A DNA stretch of 64,000 bases from Pluralibacter sp. UBA7423. Its GTDB lineage: Bacteria > Pseudomonadota > Gammaproteobacteria > Enterobacterales > Enterobacteriaceae. The position numbers and the translations under genes were made by a program. The number at the start of each line of letters is the position of its first letter. Position 1 is the stretch's first letter. The notes beneath the pieces are model-generated. The model ran no database searches, was not told where the DNA came from, and saw only the letters and a program-made list of their open reading frames with translations. This document shows, piece after piece, positions 54,876 through 64,000 of this stretch. Location of the stretch: assembly GCA_002470465.1 (NCBI GenBank), contig DKMD01000013.1, positions 1 to 64,000 of the forward strand. Direction: 5' to 3'.

Positions 54876-56054
54876 ATGCTCTGGCTGATGACGATGGGAC
54901 GACGCCTGAACGGGGTGTACGCGGCTTTTATGCTGGTGGCGTTCATGATTGGCGTGGCCGGGGCTTTGCAGGCGCCGACCCTGAGCCTGTTTCTTAGTCG
55001 GGAAGTGGGCGTACAGCCGTTCTGGGTCGGCCTGTTTTACACCGTTAACGCCATTGCCGGGATTGCCGTGAGCCTTGGGCTCGCCAAACGTTCGGATCGC
55101 AAGGGCGACAGGCGCAAGCTCATCATGTTTTGCTGCCTGATGGCCGTGGGTAACGCGTTACTGTTCGCCTTTAACCGCCATTATCTGACGCTCATCACCT
55201 GCGGCGTGCTGCTGGCATCCCTCGCCAACACGGCTATGCCGCAGCTTTTCGCCCTGGCACGTGAATACGCCGACAGTTCGGCCCGTGAAGTGGTGATGTT
55301 CAGCTCTGTTATGCGCGCGCAACTTTCGCTGGCGTGGGTAATCGGTCCGCCGCTGGCCTTTATGCTGGCGCTGAATTACGGCTTTACCGTGATGTTTTCT
55401 ATTGCCGCCGGGATTTTTGTGCTGGGTCTGGCGCTGATTGCCTTCGCGCTGCCTTCGGTGGCGCGCGTGGAGCAACCCGCAACGGTGGCGCTGACTGAGG
55501 TCAGCGGCTGGGGCGATAAAAATGTACGTATGTTGTTTATCGCTTCCACGCTGATGTGGACCTGCAACACCATGTATATCATCGATATGCCTTTGTGGAT
55601 CAGCAGTGATTTGGGGCTGCCGGATAGCCTGGCGGGCATTCTGATGGGAACGGCGGCCGGGCTTGAGATCCCGGCGATGATCCTTGCAGGCTACTACGTC
55701 AAACGCTTTGGTAAACGCCGGATGATGATGACCGCCGTGGCCGCAGGCGTGCTTTTCTACGCCGGGCTGATACTGTTCCACAGCCGCGAGGCGCTGCTGA
55801 TCCTTCAGTTATTCAACGCGGTGTTTATCGGGATTATCGCCGGGATCGGCATGCTGTGGTTTCAGGATCTGATGCCGGGACGAGCGGGTTCCGCGACGAC
55901 GCTTTTCACTAACAGCATTTCAACGGGCGTGATTCTGGCGGGCGTGATTCAGGGCGCGGTAGCGCAAAGCTTCGGTCATCACTTTGTCTATTGGGTGATT
56001 GCGGTAATTTCGCTGATGGCGTTTGGCCTGACCTGCAGGGTGAAGGATGTTTAA
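54876..56054 (+). CDS. setA: Sugar efflux transporter SetA
   Basis: MFS exporter of glucosides and lactose-like sugars, co-expressed with sgrS in sugar-phosphate stress. It has 392 residues and 12 predicted transmembrane segments, with the loop 2-3 motif LAKRSDRKGDRRKLI near residue 70. A ggataaggaa ribosome site precedes the ATG, 29 bp after the SgrS terminator, so expression probably depends partly on read-through from the sgrS promoter. Confidence 0.97.
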   Translation: MLWLMTMGRRLNGVYAAFMLVAFMIGVAGALQAPTLSLFLSREVGVQPFWVGLFYTVNAIAGIAVSLGLAKRSDRKGDRRKLIMFCCLMAVGNALLFAFNRHYLTLITCGVLLASLANTAMPQLFALAREYADSSAREVVMFSSVMRAQLSLAWVIGPPLAFMLALNYGFTVMFSIAAGIFVLGLALIAFALPSVARVEQPATVALTEVSGWGDKNVRMLFIASTLMWTCNTMYIIDMPLWISSDLGLPDSLAGILMGTAAGLEIPAMILAGYYVKRFGKRRMMMTAVAAGVLFYAGLILFHSREALLILQLFNAVFIGIIAGIGMLWFQDLMPGRAGSATTLFTNSISTGVILAGVIQGAVAQSFGHHFVYWVIAVISLMAFGLTCRVKDV

Positions 56055-56059
56055 GTAGA

Positions 56060-56146
56060 AATGCCGGATGCGCAGAGCTTATCCGGCCTACAGGGGACTG
56101 ATTTTTTTGTAAGCCGGATTAAGGGGGAGCCGCATCCGGCACCCGG
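56060..56146. repeat. REP/BIME element between setA and leuD
   Basis: Two REP units (tgccggatgcgcagagcttatccggcctac and gtaagccggatt...gccgcatccggca) separate the convergent genes setA and leuD. Confidence 0.8.
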
Positions 56147-56147
56147 T

Positions 56148-56753
56148 TCAGCTCATAAACGCAGGCTGTTTGCTTTCGTACGCTGAGATGGCGTCTTCAT
56201 GCTGAAGCGTCAGGCCGATGCTGTCGAGACCGTTCAGCATACAGTGGCGGCGGAAGGCGTCCAGCGTAAAGCTGTACGTTTTCTCTCCCGCTTTTACTAC
56301 CTGCGCTTCCAGATCCACTTCAAAAGTCATGCCCGGATTCGCCTGCACCTGCTTAAACAGGTCATCGACCTGCTCATCGCTCAGCGTGACCGGCAGCAGC
56401 TGGTTGTTGAAGCTGTTGCCGTAGAAGATGTCGGCGAAGCTCGGTGCAATCACGACTTTGAATCCATAGTCGGTCAGTGCCCATGGCGCGTGTTCACGCG
56501 ATGAACCGCAGCCAAAGTTTTCACGCGCCAGCAGAATGGACGCCCCCTTGTACTCCGGGAAGTTCAGCACGAATTCCGGGTTCGGTTGCTCTCCCTTGTC
56601 ATCGAGGAATCGCCAGTCGTTGAACAGGTGCGCACCGAAGCCGGTACGGGTCACTTTCTGTAAAAACTGCTTCGGAATGATCGCATCGGTGTCAACGTTT
56701 GCCGCATCCAGTGGGACAACCAGGCCGGTATGTTGGGTAAATTTCTCTGCCAT
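56148..56753 (-). CDS. leuD: 3-isopropylmalate dehydratase small subunit
   Basis: Swivelling-domain subunit of isopropylmalate isomerase (LeuCD). It has 201 residues with the substrate loop [15 protein letters not shown] and [12 protein letters not shown] near the N-terminus. It is the last gene of the leu operon, 10 bp after leuC. Confidence 0.98.
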   Translation of the reverse strand: MAEKFTQHTGLVVPLDAANVDTDAIIPKQFLQKVTRTGFGAHLFNDWRFLDDKGEQPNPEFVLNFPEYKGASILLARENFGCGSSREHAPWALTDYGFKVVIAPSFADIFYGNSFNNQLLPVTLSDEQVDDLFKQVQANPGMTFEVDLEAQVVKAGEKTYSFTLDAFRRHCMLNGLDSIGLTLQHEDAISAYESKQPAFMS

Positions 56754-56763
56754 GAGGGTCTCC

Positions 56764-58164
56764 TTATTTCATTCCACGGATGTCGGCGAAGTGGCCGGTC
56801 ACGGCGGCTGCCGCGGCCATTGCAGGACTGACCAGGTGCGTACGACCGCCGCGGCCCTGACGGCCTTCAAAGTTACGGTTGCTGGTGGAGGCGCAGCGCT
56901 CGCCCGGATTCAGGCGGTCGTTGTTCATTGCCAGGCACATAGAGCAGCCCGGTAAACGCCATTCAAAACCGGCTTCGATGAAAATCTTATCCAGGCCTTC
57001 TGCTTCCGCCTGGGCTTTTACCGGACCGGAACCCGGTACGACCAGCGCCTGAACGCCTGGTGCGACTTTGCGCCCTTTGGCAATTTCTGCCGCTGCGCGT
57101 AAATCCTCAATGCGGGAGTTGGTGCAGGAGCCGATAAAGACTTTATCGATCGCCACTTCGGTCAGCGGGATGCCTGGCTTCAGGCCCATATACGCCAGCG
57201 CTTTTTCAGCACTTGCACGTTCAACCGGATCGGCAAACGAGGCCGGGTCCGGAATGCTGTCGTTGACGGAAATCACCTGGCCCGGGTTGGTGCCCCAGGT
57301 GACCTGCGGGGCGATCTCTTCGGCCTGTAAGGTCACGACGGTATCGAATTTTGCGTCGGCGTCGGTTTTCAGGGTTTTCCAGTACGCAACGGCATCGTCA
57401 AAATGCTGGCCTTTCGGTGCGTGCAGGCGACCTTTGACGTAGTTGAAGGTGGTTTCATCTGGCGCAACAAGACCTGCTTTCGCGCCCATCTCAATCGCCA
57501 TGTTGCACAGGGTCATGCGGCCTTCCATCGTCAGCGCCTGGATGGCGTCGCCGCAGAATTCGACCACGTGCCCGGTACCGCCCGCGCTGCCGGTTTTGCC
57601 GATAATCGCCAGCACGATATCTTTCGCCGTGATGCCCGGTGCAGCCTTGCCTTTAACCTCAATTTTCATGGTCTTCGCGCGGCCCTGCTTAAGGGTCTGC
57701 GTGGCCAGTACATGCTCCACTTCGGACGTACCGATACCGAACGCCAGTGCGCCAAACGCGCCGTGGGTGGCGGTGTGGGAATCGCCGCAGACGATGGTCA
57801 TGCCTGGCAGGGTGATCCCTTGCTCCGGCCCCATCACGTGCACAATGCCCTGATACGGGTGATTCAGGTCATACAGCTCCACGCCAAACTCGTTACAGTT
57901 TTTGATGAGCTCCTGCATCTGAATACGTGCCATCTCACCGGAGGCGTTGATGTCTTTGGTTTCCGTCGACACGTTGTGATCCATCGTGGCGAAGGTTTTG
58001 CCCGGCTGACGCACCGGACGATGGTGCGCGCGCAGGCCGTCAAACGCCTGCGGGGATGTGACCTCGTGCACCAGATGACGGTCGATATACAGCAGCGGGG
58101 TTTCGTTTGGCGCTTCGTGAACGATGTGCGCATCAAACAATTTTTCGTATAACGTCTTCGCCAT
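56764..58164 (-). CDS. leuC: 3-isopropylmalate dehydratase large subunit
   Basis: Aconitase-family [4Fe-4S] subunit that isomerises 2- to 3-isopropylmalate. It has 466 residues with cluster cysteines in [14 protein letters not shown] (about 347) and [10 protein letters not shown] (about 407 and 410). It lies 2 bp after leuB in the leuABCD operon. Confidence 0.98.
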   Translation of the reverse strand: MAKTLYEKLFDAHIVHEAPNETPLLYIDRHLVHEVTSPQAFDGLRAHHRPVRQPGKTFATMDHNVSTETKDINASGEMARIQMQELIKNCNEFGVELYDLNHPYQGIVHVMGPEQGITLPGMTIVCGDSHTATHGAFGALAFGIGTSEVEHVLATQTLKQGRAKTMKIEVKGKAAPGITAKDIVLAIIGKTGSAGGTGHVVEFCGDAIQALTMEGRMTLCNMAIEMGAKAGLVAPDETTFNYVKGRLHAPKGQHFDDAVAYWKTLKTDADAKFDTVVTLQAEEIAPQVTWGTNPGQVISVNDSIPDPASFADPVERASAEKALAYMGLKPGIPLTEVAIDKVFIGSCTNSRIEDLRAAAEIAKGRKVAPGVQALVVPGSGPVKAQAEAEGLDKIFIEAGFEWRLPGCSMCLAMNNDRLNPGERCASTSNRNFEGRQGRGGRTHLVSPAMAAAAAVTGHFADIRGMK

Positions 58165-58166
58165 GA

Positions 58167-60829
<2,663 letters not shown>

Positions 60830-60869
60830 GGTTTTGGTCCTTGTCAGTCTTAGGTCGCCTTGCTACGAG

Positions 60870-60904
60870 CATAAAAAAACCCGCGCTAAGGCGCGGGTTT
60901 TTAG
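60870..60904 (-). terminator. leu operon attenuator (terminator)
   Basis: On the minus strand the stem acccgcgcc/ggcgcgggt-like hairpin (aacccgcgcc-tta-gcgcgggtt) is followed by a T-run of seven toward leuA. It sits between leuL and leuA, and formation depends on ribosome stalling in leuL. Confidence 0.9.
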
Positions 60905-60921
60905 TCTTACCAGGGGATGAC

Positions 60922-61008
60922 TTAACGTAAAACGTCGCCCACCAGTCTACCGCGCACAGTGAATGCGTTTAGTAGTAGTAGACCGGTGAAACGAGTAGTA
61001 CGGATCAT
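60922..61008 (-). CDS. leuL: leu operon leader peptide
   Basis: 28-residue leader beginning MIRTTRFTGLLLL. Four successive Leu codons are all CTA (a rare Leu codon), residues 10-13, which makes the ribosome a sensor of charged tRNA-Leu. The rest, NAFTVRGR, resembles the Salmonella leader. It ends in TAA ahead of the attenuator hairpin. Confidence 0.93.
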   Translation of the reverse strand: MIRTTRFTGLLLLNAFTVRGRLVGDVLR

Positions 61009-61043
61009 TGCGTCATGCCCCAGATGAATTCGATATGCTTTTA

Positions 61044-61072
61044 GTGGTACTGGATATGCCGATCGATGTCAA
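61044..61072 (-). promoter_or_regulatory. leuABCD promoter
   Basis: On the minus strand TTGACA (61072-61067) is followed after 17 bp by TACCAC (61049-61044), close to the E. coli leu promoter (TTGACA, 17 bp, TAACTC). leuL starts 36 bp further on. Confidence 0.75.
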
Positions 61073-61619
61073 CCTTTTCTGCTGAAAATGCCAGGTATTC
61101 TGTTGTTGAGATAAGAATATTCCTTAGCTGATTGTTCTGATGAATCTTTTTTTTCTCGCAGATTGTTTTAATTCATACTTATTTTTTTTAATGAAATGTA
61201 GCAGCTGAACATGAATATTCTTATTTGGAAAAGGACATCAATGCCAGGCCTGAAAGGGTAACGCGATGATATGGCGGTAATTAACGTTGTGTGTTTTCTA
61301 TTTTTAGGAATTTTCATAGTTAATTGCTAGTAAAATGTTATGTGAATAAGATCACTTCCGAAATAGAATTTAAATCTCTGAGACTATTCTTGACTCAAAC
61401 TATTGTTGTCTATTTTCCTGGTTTATGATTAAAATTTGCCTATAAAGTCTCGTATATGGATTGGCGGGGAGCCAGCGTGGCAGAATGCTTGTTTTTTTGT
61501 TACTTAATGGCCCGCCTTTATAAATTCCTAATTATCTCTGCATATCTTCTTCCCTGTGTATATGCATGTTAAATCCTGTTCTTAATATTTGTTGCTGTAC
61601 CCGGTAAAAGGGAGTTCGT
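61073..61619 (+). promoter_or_regulatory. AT-rich leuO upstream control region
   Basis: About 550 bp with no supportable gene. It is markedly AT-rich against the GC-rich neighbours, with many T- and A-tracts (for example 61140-61200 and 61300-61440). In E. coli this interval carries the H-NS-silenced leuO promoter and sites for LeuO, BglJ-RcsB and Lrp. Equivalent silencing is inferred from composition and position only. Confidence 0.6.
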
Positions 61620-62588
61620 ATGACAGTGGAGTCTACTATGGTGGTTGACAAAGAAGCCGCATCTACAGGTTCAGGCCAGGAGCAGAATTGCCCCCAGCTC
61701 CGTTCAGTTGACCTGAATTTACTGACCGTTTTTGATGCGGTTATGCAGGAGCAGAATATTACGCGAGCGGCGCATATTTTAGGGATGTCACAGCCCGCCG
61801 TCAGCAATGCAGTTTCGCGCCTGAAAGTCATGTTCAATGATGAGTTGTTCGTACGCTATGGCCGCGGCATTCAGCCTACTGCCAGAGCTTCGCAGCTGTT
61901 TGGTTCCATTCGTCAGGCCTTGCAACTGGTGCAGAATGAACTGCCGGGTTCGGGTTTTGAACCGGTAAGCAGCGATCGGGTGTTTAATCTCTGCGTTTGC
62001 AGTCCTCTGGATAATGCGTTGACCTCTTCAATTCTTAATTATGTGAATAAGGTCGCACCCAATATCCATTTAATATTTAAGTCCTGCTTAAATCAAAACA
62101 CTGAACATCAGCTACGCTACCAGGAACTTGAGTTTGTCATCGGCTATGAAGAGTTCCGTCGCCCTGAATTTACCTGTCTTCCATTATTCCGCGATGAGAT
62201 GGTGTTGGTTGCCAGTGCAAACCATCCACGATTGACGGGCCCAATGAAAGAAAGCGATATTTACCGGGAAGAGCACGCGGTGGTGTCTCTGGAGCGCTAT
62301 GCTTCATTTAGTCAGCCCTGGTACGATACGCCAGAAAAACAGGCCAGCATTGCCTACCAGGGGATGGCATTAATCAGCGTACTGAATGTTGTGTCGCAAA
62401 CCGATCTGGTAGCAATTGCTCCGCGCTGGCTGGTGGAAGAATTCACCGAAAAACTGAATATAAAAATGCTGCCGCTGCCAATGAAATTAAACAGCCGCAC
62501 CTGTTTCCTTTCGTGGCATGAAGCGGCGGGGCGCGATAAAGGACACCAGTGGATGGAAGAGTTGCTGGTTTCTGTTTGCCGTCGTTAA
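61620..62588 (+). CDS. leuO: LysR-type global regulator LeuO
   Basis: Pleiotropic LysR regulator and H-NS antagonist that derepresses many silenced loci. It has 322 residues. The helix-turn-helix is near 45-80 ([20 protein letters not shown]) and the effector-binding domain follows ([13 protein letters not shown]). The N-terminal tail before [15 protein letters not shown] is about eight residues longer than E. coli, and an internal ATG (Met7) is an alternative start. It is divergent from leuL. Confidence 0.96.
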   Translation: MTVESTMVVDKEAASTGSGQEQNCPQLRSVDLNLLTVFDAVMQEQNITRAAHILGMSQPAVSNAVSRLKVMFNDELFVRYGRGIQPTARASQLFGSIRQALQLVQNELPGSGFEPVSSDRVFNLCVCSPLDNALTSSILNYVNKVAPNIHLIFKSCLNQNTEHQLRYQELEFVIGYEEFRRPEFTCLPLFRDEMVLVASANHPRLTGPMKESDIYREEHAVVSLERYASFSQPWYDTPEKQASIAYQGMALISVLNVVSQTDLVAIAPRWLVEEFTEKLNIKMLPLPMKLNSRTCFLSWHEAAGRDKGHQWMEELLVSVCRR

Positions 62589-62972
62589 GTTTCCGAATGT
62601 AAACCAGGTGCGCTTGCATCTGGTTTGTTCTGATGATCATCTGCATATCAATATTTTCTACTGATGTTTAATCAGCGAGTCGATGCGTCAGGGATCAAAA
62701 ATGCATGATCGCCTGTGATGTCCCTTTTCTTTCGAATTTTTTTCATTCACTTTTCTTATTCCTGAAGTATTCCACTAATAAGCTTTCTGATGCCTCATTT
62801 TTCTGCTGTCGGGTGCTTTCAGTGCCGCCCGGCTGCCGATTGCCTGCCTGATGACGAGCGGTTATGTTAAGGAAATGCTGTCATTCTGAAATCAACGGGG
62901 CGCACATTCACCCTGTTGTATGACGATGCGGAAATGAGTTCCGCCGTCATTAACTAAGCCTGGAGGCAAACC
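62589..62972 (+). promoter_or_regulatory. ilvIH upstream (Lrp-type) region
   Basis: 384 bp without a supportable gene. In E. coli the corresponding region carries several Lrp sites that activate ilvIH. Here it is AT-rich from 62640 to 62810, but I cannot place individual Lrp sites confidently. The ilvI ribosome site tggaggc lies at its right end. Confidence 0.5.
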
Positions 62973-64000
62973 ATGGAGATGTTGTCTGGCGCCGAGATGG
63001 TCGTTCGATCGCTTATCGATCAGGGCGTAAAACAGGTATTCGGCTATCCCGGAGGCGCAGTTCTTGATATTTACGATGCGCTGCATACCGTGGGCGGAAT
63101 TGATCATGTGCTGGTTCGTCATGAACAGGCGGCCGTGCATATGGCCGATGGCTTGGCTCGCGCGACTGGCGAAGTGGGCGTCGTGCTGGTGACATCTGGC
63201 CCCGGTGCAACAAACGCCATTACCGGTATTGCTACCGCCTATATGGATTCTGTTCCTCTGGTCGTTCTCTCCGGCCAGGTCGCCACGTCGCTGATTGGTT
63301 ACGATGCTTTCCAGGAGTGCGATATGGTGGGCGTTTCCCGACCGGTGGTGAAGCATAGCTTTCTGGTGAAGCAGACTGAAGACATTCCCGGCGTACTGAA
63401 AAAAGCATTCTGGCTCGCCGCGAGCGGGCGCCCGGGCCCGGTAGTTGTCGACTTACCAAAAGATATTCTCAATCCGGCGAATAAGCTGCCTTACAGCTGG
63501 CCGGAATCGGTGAGTATGCGCTCCTACAACCCGACCACCACGGGCCATAAAGGGCAGATTAAGCGTGCTTTGCAAACGCTTGTCGCGGCGAAAAAACCGG
63601 TGGTGTACGTCGGCGGAGGGGCGATCAATAGCGCCTGCGAAGGTGAGCTGCGTACGTTAATTGAAAAACTGAATCTGCCCGTGGCTTCTTCTTTAATGGG
63701 GCTGGGTGCTTTCCCGGCAACGCATCGTCAGGCGCTTGGTATGCTGGGGATGCACGGCACCTATGAAGCCAATATGACGATGCATAACTCCGATGTGATC
63801 TTTGCCGTTGGCGTTCGTTTTGACGATCGCACAACAAACAATCTCGCCAAATACTGTCCGAACGCGACGGTGCTGCACATTGACATCGACCCGACTTCGA
63901 TTTCCAAAACGGTGGCGGCAGATGTACCGATTGTCGGCGATGCGCGAATGGTACTCGAGCAGATGCTTGAGTTGCTCGAACAGGAAACCGTGACTCAGCC
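62973..64000 (+). CDS. ilvI: Acetolactate synthase III large subunit (partial)
   Basis: Thiamine-diphosphate enzyme for acetolactate/acetohydroxybutyrate synthesis (valine, isoleucine, leucine), valine-sensitive with IlvH. About 342 codons are present before the window edge; the full protein is about 574 residues. It starts [18 protein letters not shown]. The catalytic Glu is in [13 protein letters not shown] (Glu51), and the central FAD-binding-type domain ([15 protein letters not shown]) is reached. The reading frame stays open to base 64000. Confidence 0.97.
   Translation, partial: MEMLSGAEMVVRSLIDQGVKQVFGYPGGAVLDIYDALHTVGGIDHVLVRHEQAAVHMADGLARATGEVGVVLVTSGPGATNAITGIATAYMDSVPLVVLSGQVATSLIGYDAFQECDMVGVSRPVVKHSFLVKQTEDIPGVLKKAFWLAASGRPGPVVVDLPKDILNPANKLPYSWPESVSMRSYNPTTTGHKGQIKRALQTLVAAKKPVVYVGGGAINSACEGELRTLIEKLNLPVASSLMGLGAFPATHRQALGMLGMHGTYEANMTMHNSDVIFAVGVRFDDRTTNNLAKYCPNATVLHIDIDPTSISKTVAADVPIVGDARMVLEQMLELLEQETVTQ

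Overview
This is an ordinary enterobacterial chromosome segment, about 54-57 % G+C by eye, that follows the E. coli K-12 0-2 min gene order almost exactly: dnaK-dnaJ-nhaA-nhaR-rpsT-ribF-ileS-lspA-fkpB-ispH-rihC, dapB, carAB, kefFC, folA, apaH-apaG-rsmA-pdxA-surA-lptD, djlA-rluA-rapA-polB, araDABC, yabI, thiBPQ, sgrR-sgrS/T-setA, leuABCD, leuO and ilvI (cut by the right edge). Protein sequences are close to but distinct from E. coli. The content fits an Enterobacter-like member of the Enterobacteriaceae (inference; no 16S rRNA in view). The left edge starts 16 bases before dnaK.

The main departure from the E. coli layout is at 12.9-19.9 kb, between rihC and dapB, which are neighbours in E. coli. 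Here sits a LacI-regulated sugar island. Two overlapping cupin-type glucose-6-phosphate-isomerase-like genes run on the + strand. A convergent five-gene operon on the - strand encodes a long mannose-6-phosphate-isomerase-like protein and a complete mannose-family PTS (EIIA, EIIB, EIIC, EIID). A divergent LacI/MalI-type regulator follows. The core palindrome TTAATCGATTAA (or a one-base variant) occurs upstream of all three transcription units, and a perfect TGTGA-N6-TCACA CRP box lies in the operon/regulator promoter region. This is the best candidate for an undescribed system: PTS import and phosphorylation of an unknown hexose-type sugar followed by up to three isomerase-type steps.

Other differences from K-12: there is no hok/sok or IS insertion between dnaJ and nhaA or between nhaR and rpsT, no intact yaaY upstream of ribF, and a small YgdI/YgdR-type lipoprotein replaces the cai/fix region between carB and kefF.

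Regulatory elements are well preserved. They include the carAB control region (RutR-, PurR- and ArgR-like sites), the araBAD promoter (CRP, araI1, araI2), a LexA box before polB, a TPP riboswitch before thiBPQ, the dual-function SgrS RNA with its SgrT peptide, and the leu leader peptide with attenuator. Eight REP/BIME-type palindromic clusters lie between genes, typically at operon ends.

Functionally the window mixes protein folding (DnaK/J, DjlA, SurA, FkpB), envelope biogenesis (LspA, LptD, SurA), translation (IleS, S20, RsmA, RluA), cofactors (RibF, FolA, PdxA, ThiBPQ, IspH), ion homeostasis (NhaA, KefFC), nucleotide and amino-acid synthesis (DapB, CarAB, LeuABCD, IlvI) and sugar use or sugar-phosphate stress (ara, SgrR/S/T, SetA, the PTS island).
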